Assembly (NCBI RefSeq): GCF_042180575.1
Contig: NZ_CP170094.1
Location: 3,162,001-3,226,000, forward strand
DNA from: Bernardetia sp042180575
Lineage (GTDB): Bacteria > Bacteroidota > Bacteroidia > Cytophagales > Bernardetiaceae
Length of the DNA stretch: 64,000 bases
Direction of reading: 5' to 3'
Below the pieces are notes generated by a model, which saw nothing but the letters and a program-made list of their open reading frames with translations, did not search any database and was not told where the DNA came from. This document shows, one piece after another, positions 41,774 through 50,604 of this stretch. The translations under genes were made by a program, and so were the position numbers. Positions within the stretch are counted from its first letter, which is position 1, and each line of letters begins with the position of its first letter.

Positions 41774-42703
41774 TTATTTATTTTTTATTCTTGCCAAAAT
41801 TTTATCTCCACCAGCTTCTAAAACTTCTTTTGCAAGTTCTACGGCTAGTTTTTGTCCTTCGTCTTTATGTATTTTTCCTGATTTGCGAATGATTTTTTTG
41901 CCACTAAGGCTAATCAAACCTGCATCTATTTGAAGCATATCTCCCTCTAGTTTTGCCAAAACAAATGATGGAATACTACAACCACCATCTAAGTGTTTGA
42001 GGTAGGCACGTTCGGCAAGCAAACAATACTCAGTTTGTTCATCATTTATAACCTTACGAATAGTTTCTCTAAGTTGAGGGCTTATTTTGCTAGAAACTTC
42101 AATGGTCATTGAGCCTTGTCCTGCTTGTGGTGTAAATTCATCTAAAGGCAAATGTCCTACAATATAGTCTTCAAAACCCATTCTGTGTACACCTGCATAA
42201 GCCAAAAGCAGCGCATCACATTGTCCTTCTTCTAGCTTTCTCATACGTGTTTGAAGGTTTCCACGCATATTTGTAGTTCGAATATTGGGATAATAATATT
42301 TGAGCATGGCTATTCTACGAGTAGAAGAAGTTCCTACAAGCCATTTATCAGCAGCATCCAATTTAAAGTCTGAATTATAACTTACGACTACATCATGCGC
42401 CTTTTCTCGCTCTGTATAGGCTATCAATTCTAATCCATCAGGAAGTGTAGAAGCCATATCTTTTGCACTATGGACAGCCAAATCTACTTTGCCTGTGTGT
42501 AGCATTTCTTCAAGCTCTTCCGTAAAAACGCCCTTGCTACCAATTTTGGAGATTGCTTTATGCAAAATTTTATCTCCTTTGGTTTCGATAGCAATTATTT
42601 CAGTAGCCAAGCCATGTGATTCGAGCAACCGTTGTACATGCTCTGCCTGCCACATAGCAAGCTGACTGTTTCTTGTTCCGATTTTGATAGTTTTTTTAGC
42701 CAA
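41774..42703 (-). CDS. hemC: Hydroxymethylbilane synthase (porphobilinogen deaminase)
   Basis: This enzyme joins four porphobilinogens in haem and tetrapyrrole synthesis. The 309-residue protein shows IKIGTRNSQLAMWQAEHVQ at the start, SAKDMASTLPDGL, GTSSTRRIAML and GNLQTRMRKLEEG. The dipyrromethane-cofactor site is DGGCSIPSF, with Cys at residue 242, the same number as in E. coli. It starts with ATG and leads an operon with a 2OG oxygenase. No other hem gene is near. Confidence 0.96.
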   Translation of the reverse strand: MAKKTIKIGTRNSQLAMWQAEHVQRLLESHGLATEIIAIETKGDKILHKAISKIGSKGVFTEELEEMLHTGKVDLAVHSAKDMASTLPDGLELIAYTEREKAHDVVVSYNSDFKLDAADKWLVGTSSTRRIAMLKYYYPNIRTTNMRGNLQTRMRKLEEGQCDALLLAYAGVHRMGFEDYIVGHLPLDEFTPQAGQGSMTIEVSSKISPQLRETIRKVINDEQTEYCLLAERAYLKHLDGGCSIPSFVLAKLEGDMLQIDAGLISLSGKKIIRKSGKIHKDEGQKLAVELAKEVLEAGGDKILARIKNK

Positions 42704-42980
42704 TTTCTTTGCGCTTATAGAGTGAGCGATAAATTGAAAGTTTTTTTGATAAAAGATTGATAGGATAGGGATTATTTCTTTATCAACTTATTAATACACA
42801 AAAATTACACAAAAGGCAAATTTAGTGCGTAGTCAGAAATATTCAAAAAAAAATGATTATCATGCAAGTTTTTTGGGATTTTTTTTGTATAAAAAGCAAA
42901 TTTTTTTCAAAAAACGAATAACTTTTATCAATTATTTGCCAAATTATAATTATATGTAGATTATTTTGTCTCTTCCCTTT

Positions 42981-43592
42981 TTATAAAACCCAAGCCACTA
43001 TTCCAAAACATGTCCCAAAGCCTATCAAAAAACCACTCCAAACTTCATTTGGTGTATGTGCTTTTAGATATAACCTCGAACTCATTACCATTCCTGTTAA
43101 GAAAAATAACATCACAATAGGTAAAAGTAATTCAAGTGAAGTATTAGCAGCTTGAAAGCTAAACAGAAAACCCAAAAGTCCACTAATTCCGATAGTATGA
43201 ACACTCGTTTTGTGGAAAAGTGTAACTAGCGTAGTCAGACACATAGAAAGTGCAACTCCTCCAGTTAATAAAACAACTTGAATTTCATAACCTACCTTTT
43301 GAATCATCAAGTAAGCAAGAAGTGTATAAAAAATAGTAGTAAACATAAATGGAACAGCTCTTTCTTTTCTATTTTCCATATTAAGGGAGGAAATAAAACC
43401 TGTATAACGCAGTGTGAGCAAGAAAAAAGCAGGAACAACAAAAGTACCCAAGAAAATAAGGCTTAAAAATAGGATTTGTCGTTGTCCAAAAGGCTCACTG
43501 CTTAGAAGAAAGAAAAAGAGTAAATATCCCACAACTGGCATCAAGGCAGGATGGAAGACATAAGAAATAAGTTTACAGAGTTTTTGAATCAT
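42981..43592 (-). CDS. PAP2-like membrane protein
   Basis: This 203-residue protein has about six membrane helices. Traces of the type 2 phosphatidic acid phosphatase motifs are visible: ENRKERAVPF (KxxxxxxRP-like), SVHTIGISG (SGH-like region) and SSRLYLKAHTPNEVWSGFLIG (SRxxxxxH). The motifs are degenerate, so phosphatase activity on a lipid phosphate is likely but not sure. The gene is isolated, and a CAAAAATA (minus-strand TATTTTTG) directly at the start could make it nearly leaderless. Confidence 0.7.
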   Translation of the reverse strand: MIQKLCKLISYVFHPALMPVVGYLLFFFLLSSEPFGQRQILFLSLIFLGTFVVPAFFLLTLRYTGFISSLNMENRKERAVPFMFTTIFYTLLAYLMIQKVGYEIQVVLLTGGVALSMCLTTLVTLFHKTSVHTIGISGLLGFLFSFQAANTSLELLLPIVMLFFLTGMVMSSRLYLKAHTPNEVWSGFLIGFGTCFGIVAWVL

Positions 43593-44018
43593 AGTTCAAA
43601 AATACGAATCTTTTAGATGAAAAATAGAGTAATTGTTTTAAGTGACTGCAAAAAATAGATATTATTACAGTTAAATAGTCCTTGTGTGTTTAGTTTAGCT
43701 ACACTAAGGATTAGGTTGCTCTTAGAATTAAACTAATTCAAAAATCTTAACAGCAGGAACTACAGAAGAAGTTTTGACAAAAGAAAATATCAAAAAAGCC
43801 TATTCTTTAGAACCTGTCATTCATACCGATTTTCGAAACGATAAAAATGAAATGTATTTGTTTTTTGAGTAATGAATGATGATTTTTAAGGTGTGGAAAG
43901 TTATTAGCAATATCTAAATAACTATTTTCAGTCCACAGGATATTCTAGAACAATCACTAAACAGTAAAAAGCATGCCTTTTCACTATAAAATTCTTAAAT
44001 TTAACTTAATCATTTATT
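43593..44018. other. Intergenic gap with a gene relict
   Basis: This 426-base gap separates the divergent PAP2-like and alpha/beta hydrolase genes. It contains a 9-bp hairpin with one bulge (43679-43710) and then the reading-frame remnant of an ABC-transporter ATPase (43732-43872). The last 145 bases have no visible feature beyond AT-rich DNA that must hold the hydrolase promoter. Confidence 0.6.
43732..43872 (+). pseudogene. C-terminal relict of a FecE-type ABC-transporter ATPase gene
   Basis: Reading from 43732 in frame gives TNSKILTAGTTEEVLTKENI, then KKAYSLEPVIHTD and finally RNDKNEMYLFFE before TAA at 43870. This matches the C-terminal end of iron/haem/cobalamin importer ATPases (GKIxAxGTPEEVLTxENLxxVYGVxVxVHxDP). 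The frame is closed by a TAA just upstream (43729-43731), and no Walker motifs or other parts remain. About 46 codons survive. The relict follows a hairpin repeat that may mark the breakpoint. Codons and bases look like those of the neighbours, so the loss may be recent. Confidence 0.7.
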
Positions 44019-44906
44019 ATGAGTCCATTTTTTAAAAGTATTTTTCGTCGAAAACGAACTTATATTTTTCTGTTTTTGGTAATAGGTTTACAATTAATTT
44101 CTAGCTGCATGCAATTCCGAATTAGCGACCGAAAAGTCAAAAAAGAATTTAAAGACCAAAAATTCAAACCTACTTTTGAATATGTAGAGTTCGAAGAGCG
44201 TAAGATTCATTATGCCAAGATAGGAAACAATTCGTTTCCAACACTTTTTTTTATACATGGTTCGCCTGGAGATTGGAGTGCTTTTTTGGATTATTTTAAA
44301 GACTCTACTTTGCTAGAACGTACAAATATGGTTGCTTTGGACAGAACAGGTTATGGAAAGTCTGATTTTGGAAATTATGAAAAAAACTTAAAGGAACAAG
44401 CTCGTTTTTATAAAGGTGTTTTAGAAAAATATCAAGACTCCTCCAAGCAAAAACCTATTTTAGTAGCTCATTCTTATGGTGGTGCTGTGGTCTTGCAAAT
44501 GGCGATTGATTATCCTGAAATGATGAGTGGTGTAGTTGTTTTGGCTGGTCTTTCTTCGGCAGAGCTGACTATTCCTCGTTGGTATAACGGTGCTGCAAAG
44601 TCTATTTTTGTGCGTTGGTGGCTTCCTACTGCGCTTACTGTTTCGAATAAAGAAATGTTGCATTTACAAAAAGATTTGAAAGCTATTTCAACTGATTTTG
44701 ATAAAATAAATGTTCCTTTAATGGTTTTACATGGACAAAAAGATAGGATTGTTCCTTACGAACACGCACTTTTTACAGAAGAAAAATTAAAAAATAATCC
44801 TTCTTTTAAGCTTATAACACTTCCACAAGCAAATCATTTTATTCCTTGGACGCATCAAGATACAGTTAGAAATCTAATTCTGAAAATGCTTGATGAAACG
44901 AAATAG
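44019..44906 (+). CDS. Alpha/beta hydrolase, predicted lipoprotein
   Basis: This 295-residue exported hydrolase has a signal peptide with lipobox ISSC (Cys30). The fold shows FFIHGSPGDWSAF (oxyanion HGxP), VALDRTGYGKSDF, the nucleophile elbow AHSYGG, and the His in ANHFIPW with Asp in GQKDRIVP. It probably cleaves an ester or related bond at the cell envelope. The substrate is unknown. It lies 129 bases before cmk without an obvious terminator. Confidence 0.88.
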   Translation: MSPFFKSIFRRKRTYIFLFLVIGLQLISSCMQFRISDRKVKKEFKDQKFKPTFEYVEFEERKIHYAKIGNNSFPTLFFIHGSPGDWSAFLDYFKDSTLLERTNMVALDRTGYGKSDFGNYEKNLKEQARFYKGVLEKYQDSSKQKPILVAHSYGGAVVLQMAIDYPEMMSGVVVLAGLSSAELTIPRWYNGAAKSIFVRWWLPTALTVSNKEMLHLQKDLKAISTDFDKINVPLMVLHGQKDRIVPYEHALFTEEKLKNNPSFKLITLPQANHFIPWTHQDTVRNLILKMLDETK

Positions 44907-44971
44907 TCATTCTTAAAATAGTTTCTTGCAGGCTTTTTTATTCAATATCAAAATTATTTCTATAAGTTTTA

Positions 44972-44979
44972 TACCTTTG
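44972..44979 (+). promoter_or_regulatory. Predicted -7 box of cmk
   Basis: TACCTTTG matches TAnnTTTG and lies 56 bases before the cmk start. It may drive cmk and the following glycan genes. Confidence 0.45.
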
Positions 44980-45035
44980 CAGTACATTGTTTTTCAATGC
45001 AGACTTATCTATTTGAAATTAGAAGCTAAGAAATT

Positions 45036-45740
45036 ATGGTTCAAGACAAACATACTAAAAATATTATTATAGCTATTGATGGTTATTCAGGTTGTGGTAA
45101 AAGTAGTACTGCAAAAGCTGTTGCGGCTCGTTTAGGGTATGCTTATATCGATACAGGTGCGATGTATAGAGCTGTAACGCTGTATTTTTATCGCCATAAA
45201 GTTGATCATTTAAGTAAAGGTCAAGTCAGAAAAGCTCTTACTTCTATATTATTAGAGTTTAAGTTTGATGAGCTTACAAAGAGTAGTCATGTTTATTTGA
45301 ATGGTGAAAATGTAGAATCTCTCATTCGTCAAATGCACATTTCAGAACGAGTAAGTGATGTCAGTACGATTGCCGAAGTGCGTCATTTTTTGGTAGCTCA
45401 ACAGCGTTTGATGGGAGAGAAAAAAAGAATTGTAATGGATGGAAGAGATATAGGAACAGTAGTTTTTCCACAAGCTGAATTAAAAGTGTTTATGACTGCA
45501 CAAGTACCTACTAGAGCATTACGTCGTCAGAAAGAACTAGAGGGTTTGGGACAACAGGTAGAGTTATCTGAAATTATCAATAACCTTGAAAAAAGAGATT
45601 TAATAGATTCTACTCGTGAGGAAAGTCCTCTACGAAAAGCAGATGATGCTATTGAAATCGATACCACAAACTTAGAGTTTGAAGAACAAGTGGAAAGAAT
45701 CTTAGAATTAATGAAGGTAGAAAGTAATTTGGCTAACTAG
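45036..45740 (+). CDS. cmk: Cytidylate kinase
   Basis: This enzyme phosphorylates CMP and dCMP with ATP in pyrimidine salvage and nucleotide supply. The 234-residue protein shows the P-loop GYSGCGKSS (about 16-24), IDTGAMYRAVTLYF, VMDGRDIGTVVFPQAELKVFMTA and the LID region RALRRQKELEGLG. An NMP-binding insert is present. The next gene, the first of the glycan operon, starts 27 bases later, so cmk could be the promoter-proximal gene of that operon. In many bacteria cmk is linked to rpsA or lytB instead. Confidence 0.95.
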   Translation: MVQDKHTKNIIIAIDGYSGCGKSSTAKAVAARLGYAYIDTGAMYRAVTLYFYRHKVDHLSKGQVRKALTSILLEFKFDELTKSSHVYLNGENVESLIRQMHISERVSDVSTIAEVRHFLVAQQRLMGEKKRIVMDGRDIGTVVFPQAELKVFMTAQVPTRALRRQKELEGLGQQVELSEIINNLEKRDLIDSTREESPLRKADDAIEIDTTNLEFEEQVERILELMKVESNLAN

Positions 45741-45767
45741 AATTTAGAATTTTTTAATTAAATAAAA

Positions 45768-47285
45768 ATGAACGTAGTTGTATTTACCACTTGGGTTATA
45801 TTTGAATTTATACCATCTATTCACGCAGAAATCATAGAGTCTCACCTACAAAAAGGACATAAAGTAAAGGTTATTGTTTGTGACTCTCAACTTCCTTCTT
45901 GTTTTTATCCTCATAGAGATTTGTATGACAAAAAAGATTTTTCTTCTTTCAAGAGTAAAGAGGTTTGTTTGACATGTCAATTAACATGGAGACATACACT
46001 TACAGAAGAATTAAAGATAAAAAAAGAAGATATTGTTTCATTGACACCCGTTCCTAAAGATTTGGTAATTCCAGATTTTAATTCTATAAAAGAAGTTGAA
46101 GATTGTCATTACAAAGAGATACCTATTGGTGCTGGTATAATGTCTAGCCTCATTTCCTTGACTCGGGATGTAGATATTGATATTGTAAAATATAGAAAAG
46201 AATTAGAGGCTATGTACAAAAATGCCGTTATTTCTATTCTAACAATGGAAAAACTGACCCAATCTTTTAATCCTGATAAAGTATATATTTTTAATGGAAG
46301 ACGTGCCGAACGTAGAGCTGTATTAGAGTTTTGTGAAGTAAAGGATATAGATTATGATACATGGGAAATTGCCCAAAGTTTGAAGCATTATTATTTAGTA
46401 AATCGTACTCTTCCACATGACCCTGTACGTTTTGCTCAAGATGCAATAAAACTATTCAATGAACCAAGTATCCCCAAAGAAGAAAAAATAAAACAAGCTG
46501 AAGAGTGGTATCAACTAAAGCGATATGGAAAGAACGAAGACCGTCCGAATGATATAAATTATAAAAAGCTAATGAACGATGATGATATTAGCAAGTTAAA
46601 TATTGACACTAAAAAAATAAATATCGGAGTTTTTATATCTTCAGAAGATGAAATTGCTAGTTTAGGGCAAAAAATATGGCCTTTTAAATATCGTCAAGTA
46701 GATACTATCAATATTATTTTAAATCATTTTAAGGAAGATAAAACAATTCATTTTTATTTGCGTATTCACCCTAATTTGAGAAATATAACTAGTCTTGAAA
46801 ATGATAAGTTGCATCAACTATCTTCTCCTTTATTAACGGTCATACCAGCATCATCTCAACTTAATTCATACTCCTTAATGGAGGCGTGTGATAAAGTTGT
46901 ATGTTTTAGTTCAACGATTGGGTTAGAGGCTACTTTTTGGAAAAAACCGTCTATTCTATTCGGAACATCTTCTTATAAACACATACCTAATAGCATACAT
47001 AATGCAGAAACGCTTGATGAATTATTTGCTCTTATTAAACACCCAAATCTTCCCCCTAAAGACAAAGAAGCAGCTATGATATACAGTTATAGCCTTCAAA
47101 ATAAAGGAAAACTCATCAAACGATTAGATATATACGATAAGCAAATTGTTAGTGTTTATTCAAAGTATAAGTTACTATATCCTATTTATAATTTGTATAA
47201 AAAATCTAGCTTTTTGAGTAAAATTGTTAGAAAGTTAGAAATAGAAAAAATGACTAAAAAAGCATTAGTGTTTTTTTCTAAGTGA
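45768..47285 (+). CDS. Capsule-polysaccharide-synthesis-like protein, GT-B type fold
   Basis: I do not recognise a named family for this 505-residue protein. The N-terminus NVVVFTTWVIFEFIPSIHAEIIESHLQKGHKVKVIVC is a Rossmann-like start of GT-B enzymes. The C-terminal half has IHFYLRIHPNLRNITS and KVVCFSSTIGLEATFWKKPSILFGTSSYKHI, the type of nucleotide-sugar site seen in capsule and Kdo-transfer enzymes. Two Cys pairs (CDSQLPSC and CLTC) near the N-terminus could bind metal. It leads the glycosyltransferase run and follows cmk by 27 bases. A glycosyl or related transferase role in surface glycan synthesis is likely. Confidence 0.65.
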   Translation: MNVVVFTTWVIFEFIPSIHAEIIESHLQKGHKVKVIVCDSQLPSCFYPHRDLYDKKDFSSFKSKEVCLTCQLTWRHTLTEELKIKKEDIVSLTPVPKDLVIPDFNSIKEVEDCHYKEIPIGAGIMSSLISLTRDVDIDIVKYRKELEAMYKNAVISILTMEKLTQSFNPDKVYIFNGRRAERRAVLEFCEVKDIDYDTWEIAQSLKHYYLVNRTLPHDPVRFAQDAIKLFNEPSIPKEEKIKQAEEWYQLKRYGKNEDRPNDINYKKLMNDDDISKLNIDTKKINIGVFISSEDEIASLGQKIWPFKYRQVDTINIILNHFKEDKTIHFYLRIHPNLRNITSLENDKLHQLSSPLLTVIPASSQLNSYSLMEACDKVVCFSSTIGLEATFWKKPSILFGTSSYKHIPNSIHNAETLDELFALIKHPNLPPKDKEAAMIYSYSLQNKGKLIKRLDIYDKQIVSVYSKYKLLYPIYNLYKKSSFLSKIVRKLEIEKMTKKALVFFSK

Positions 47286-47327
47286 TATATCAAAAAAATA
47301 TTTTTGTTAAAATAAATAAAACAAACT

Positions 47328-49544
47328 GTGAAAAAAATAACTATTGACCACTTTGAATGGATTATATTTGGTGGAGGTGCTGTAGTACAAGAGTTTTATA
47401 TTCCAGCCTTCAGAACCTTAGAGTTACTACAAAATGTTTTGATAGTAGAACCCTCTCAAAAAGAACAAGAGAAATTGCTTAATACAGGCGTAAAAGTAAT
47501 ACAACAAGATTTTGAAAGTTTTTTGAGTAATTATGATACAAAAAACAAATCTACTTTGGTTATCATTGCATTACCTAACTTTTTGCATGTAAAGGCAATG
47601 CAAATTTGTATAGAAAAAGAACTTGATGTGTTGTGTGAAAAACCTCTTACTTTAGATGAAAAAAGTTCATTACAACTTTATAAACAAGCGAAAGAAAAGA
47701 ATGTAATCGTGGCTGCTGCTATGGTTAAAAGAAAGTTAGCAAGTTTAAAGTCATTACAGTTTCTTCTTTCATCTCATCTCATTGGAGAGATTGAAGACGT
47801 AAAAGTAAGTGATGGCTCAAGTTTTGGATGGTCAGCAGATAGTTATGCTTTTTTTGATGGAAAAAATGGAGGAGTGTTGGCTGATATGGGGATTCATTAT
47901 TTGGATATGTTCTATATGTTGTTTGGTGATTTGAAACCTATTTCTTATGAAGAAGACTGGAAAGGACGAACAGAAGCTAATTGTACGTATTGTTTGCAGA
48001 CAGAAAAAAATATTCCTATTACTTTACAGATTTCTCGTACCCATTTACTAGAAAATCGTTTTGAAATAATTGGAACAAAAGGAAAAGCATGGATGGAAAA
48101 AAATGATTTTGAAAAAGTATTTTTTCAAAATAAATCCGATGATACTATCAAAACATTGCGTGATGAAACACCCTTTGTAGCTTCTACACAACTCACTCAT
48201 ACCTTTGAGGCTGCTTTTGTAGAACAAATTTATGACTTTGCTCAAACTGTTATTTCTCATAAGGAAGGAAAAGAGCCTTCTTATGTAGATGCAAAACAAG
48301 CATCAAAAATAGTAGCTTTAGTAGAATGGGCATATCAACAAAGAAATAAATCAACTGCTTTTGTTAAAAAAGAGGCGAGCAAATATTTAATTACAGGTGG
48401 AACAGGATTTATAGGAACAGCTCTTATCAACCGTTTAGCAGAAGAAGGACATCAAATAACAGCTCCTGTAAGGCGTTATCAAAACTGTGCACCTATTGCT
48501 AAGTGGGCAAATGTAGAAATGCCTCGCCTAAATTTACTAGATTATCAAGCCGTAAAAGAGGCAACAAAAGGAAAAGAATATATTTTTCATTTAGCTGTCG
48601 CTGCTGATGGTAATAATGCGTATGAAGTAAATGTAAATGGAACAAAAAACTTAGTAAAAGCAGCCACAGAAAATGGAGTGAAAGGAATTGTCATTACAAG
48701 TACAATGAATGTTTATGGGTTTCCTAAATCACCAGCTACAAATGGGGTAATTGATGAAACGTGGAATAATAAAAGAATAGTTCCTGCTGGTGGAAATTAT
48801 GGAGCTACAAAAGCTGTTATGCAAAAATGGGCATTGGATTGGGCAAAAAAGAACCCACAGATGCACCTTTCTATTGTAAACCCAACTTGTGTATATGGAG
48901 TAGATGGAAAAACATATACTACCTTGCCTTATGATTTACGCAAAATAAATAGATTTTGTTGGATAGATAATGGACAAGGTATTGCCAATTATGTTTATAT
49001 TGATAATCTCTTAGATGCAATGTTACTAGCTTTGCAAACACCAAATGCACACGGAGAAAATTATATAATAAATGATGGATATACTACTTGGAAAGAATTT
49101 TTGACTCCTCTTTTATTAGATAAAGCTCAAAATATTCCTTCTCTGACCAAAAATGACCTAGAAACAGAGAGTTTTAATAAATCTGAAAATCTTATAGTTA
49201 CAGCCAAAAGTTTGCTTGGAAGTTATGAAATGATGGAAATCATAAATCGTAATCCCTCTTTAAAATCCCTCAAAAAAATAGCTTTATCTCTTACTCCAAA
49301 TGTAAAACAAAAAATATACGAACACAGAGAAAGCTCAGTGAATTTTGATAACATAATGAAACCTACTGAACAGCCATTTAATCCACCTGCATGGTTGAAT
49401 GATTTGTTTGGTAATACAGTTACGAAATTATCTTCTCAAAAAGCAATAGAACAATTAAATTGGACTCCAAAAATAGGTTTTGAAGAAGGAATGAAGCTAT
49501 CAACAGAATGGATGAAAGAAAAAGTAGTACTAGATAAGGAATAA
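47328..49544 (+). CDS. Fused Gfo/Idh/MocA oxidoreductase and NAD-dependent epimerase
   Basis: This 738-residue protein joins two sugar-nucleotide enzymes in one chain. Residues 1-340 are a Gfo/Idh/MocA dehydrogenase: IIFGGGAVVQEFYIPAF, the conserved CEKPLTLDE, and GGVLADMGIHYLDMF. Residues 352-738 are an extended SDR/epimerase: YLITGGTGFIGTALI (353-367), TSTMNVYG and the catalytic YxxxK at Tyr491/Lys495. Such pairs normally occur as separate genes. The fusion suggests consecutive steps on one sugar. The start is GTG (47328), and the first Rossmann strand follows at once. It lies inside the glycan operon. Confidence 0.88.
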   Translation: MKKITIDHFEWIIFGGGAVVQEFYIPAFRTLELLQNVLIVEPSQKEQEKLLNTGVKVIQQDFESFLSNYDTKNKSTLVIIALPNFLHVKAMQICIEKELDVLCEKPLTLDEKSSLQLYKQAKEKNVIVAAAMVKRKLASLKSLQFLLSSHLIGEIEDVKVSDGSSFGWSADSYAFFDGKNGGVLADMGIHYLDMFYMLFGDLKPISYEEDWKGRTEANCTYCLQTEKNIPITLQISRTHLLENRFEIIGTKGKAWMEKNDFEKVFFQNKSDDTIKTLRDETPFVASTQLTHTFEAAFVEQIYDFAQTVISHKEGKEPSYVDAKQASKIVALVEWAYQQRNKSTAFVKKEASKYLITGGTGFIGTALINRLAEEGHQITAPVRRYQNCAPIAKWANVEMPRLNLLDYQAVKEATKGKEYIFHLAVAADGNNAYEVNVNGTKNLVKAATENGVKGIVITSTMNVYGFPKSPATNGVIDETWNNKRIVPAGGNYGATKAVMQKWALDWAKKNPQMHLSIVNPTCVYGVDGKTYTTLPYDLRKINRFCWIDNGQGIANYVYIDNLLDAMLLALQTPNAHGENYIINDGYTTWKEFLTPLLLDKAQNIPSLTKNDLETESFNKSENLIVTAKSLLGSYEMMEIINRNPSLKSLKKIALSLTPNVKQKIYEHRESSVNFDNIMKPTEQPFNPPAWLNDLFGNTVTKLSSQKAIEQLNWTPKIGFEEGMKLSTEWMKEKVVLDKE

Positions 49545-49560
49545 AAAGCAAAGGTTTTAT

Positions 49561-49600
49561 ATTGGTAGCAGTTTAATTTCAGATTGCTACCAATCTGAAA
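49561..49600 (+). promoter_or_regulatory. Two mutually exclusive hairpins in the glycan operon
   Basis: Hairpin 1 pairs ATTGGTAGCA (49561-49570) with TGCTACCAAT (49585-49594). Hairpin 2 pairs TTTCAGATTG (49577-49586) with CAATCTGAAA (49591-49600). Both have perfect 10-bp stems and share bases 49585-49594, so only one can form. This is the layout of an attenuator, but a dispersed repeat is the simpler alternative. The shared motif also occurs once at 18030-18042. Confidence 0.5.
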
Positions 49601-49631
49601 GTTTTATGAAATATCTAAAAATGAAAATAAA

Positions 49632-50597
49632 ATGAATACAAAGCTGACTTCAGTTATAATTCCTGCTTACAACTGCGAATCCTTCATAAAAAAAACTCTT
49701 GAAAGTGTATTTAATCAAAGTATTGGGTTAGAGAATCTAGAAGTTATTGTAATTAATGACGGCTCAACCGACAATACACTACAAATTTTGAGGAAATATG
49801 AAAAAGAAGATAAAATTATCTTAATAGATACACCCAATAGAGGAGTAAGTGCTGCTAGAAATATAGGGTTAGATAAAGCAACAGGAGATTTTATTCAGTT
49901 TTTAGATGCTGATGATTATATACATTCTACAAAAATAGAAAAACAGGCAGACTTAATTAATACTAACAATAAAGATATATGTTTGTCCGACTGGTGTTCT
50001 GTACCTTCAATAGAGCCAACAGAATTAGAAAATACAGATAAAGTCAAAGATAACTATACTGTTTTTTACCCAAAATTAGGAGAAAATTATCTCAATCAAA
50101 TACTAGAAAGTACTATCTGGATACCTCCACACTGTCCTTTATATAAAAAAGAGTTGATATCAACTACTCGTTTTGACCAAAATATCAAGTTTGGAGAAGA
50201 TGTTCGTTTCTTTTGGGAATGCTCATATAAAGTGCAAAATTTGGGTAAAATAGGGTATATACAAGAAGTTTTGACTTATTATGTGCAACATGAGGCTAGT
50301 ACTACTCAAAATATGAGGTCTGATACAAAATTAAATGATATATTTAAAAATGCTTATCAACTCTACCAACAAAATAGAGAAGATACTTATCGTTATAAAG
50401 AAGCATTGCTAAATATTTTTTACTACTGCGCTAAAGAATACTTAGCAGTGAAAAATTATAATCAATCTGACCTTTGTTTTGAAGTAATAAAAAAAATAGA
50501 ACCTAAGTTTTTACCTACTTATCCCATCAAAAAAAAAATAGCTCAGATAATAGGATTAAAAAAAACAGAGTATATTTTTGATTTTTTTAAAAAATAG
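49632..50597 (+). CDS. Glycosyltransferase family 2
   Basis: This 321-residue GT-A fold enzyme uses a nucleotide-sugar donor and metal. It shows SVIIPAYNCESFIKKTLESVFNQS, VINDGSTDNTLQIL, RGVSAARNIGLDKATGDFIQFLDADDYIH with the DxD site, and FGEDVRFFWECSYK. The acceptor and linkage are unknown. It is part of the glycan operon, 87 bases after the fusion gene and separated from it by the paired-hairpin element. The next gene begins 7 bases after its stop. Confidence 0.93.
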   Translation: MNTKLTSVIIPAYNCESFIKKTLESVFNQSIGLENLEVIVINDGSTDNTLQILRKYEKEDKIILIDTPNRGVSAARNIGLDKATGDFIQFLDADDYIHSTKIEKQADLINTNNKDICLSDWCSVPSIEPTELENTDKVKDNYTVFYPKLGENYLNQILESTIWIPPHCPLYKKELISTTRFDQNIKFGEDVRFFWECSYKVQNLGKIGYIQEVLTYYVQHEASTTQNMRSDTKLNDIFKNAYQLYQQNREDTYRYKEALLNIFYYCAKEYLAVKNYNQSDLCFEVIKKIEPKFLPTYPIKKKIAQIIGLKKTEYIFDFFKK

Positions 50598-50604
50598 TAA
50601 ACAA

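Noticed and set aside
42704..42980. Search for a tRNA, riboswitch or small gene in the hemC upstream gap
   Set aside because: Only AT-rich sequence with short homopolymer runs is visible. No conserved fold or frame was found.
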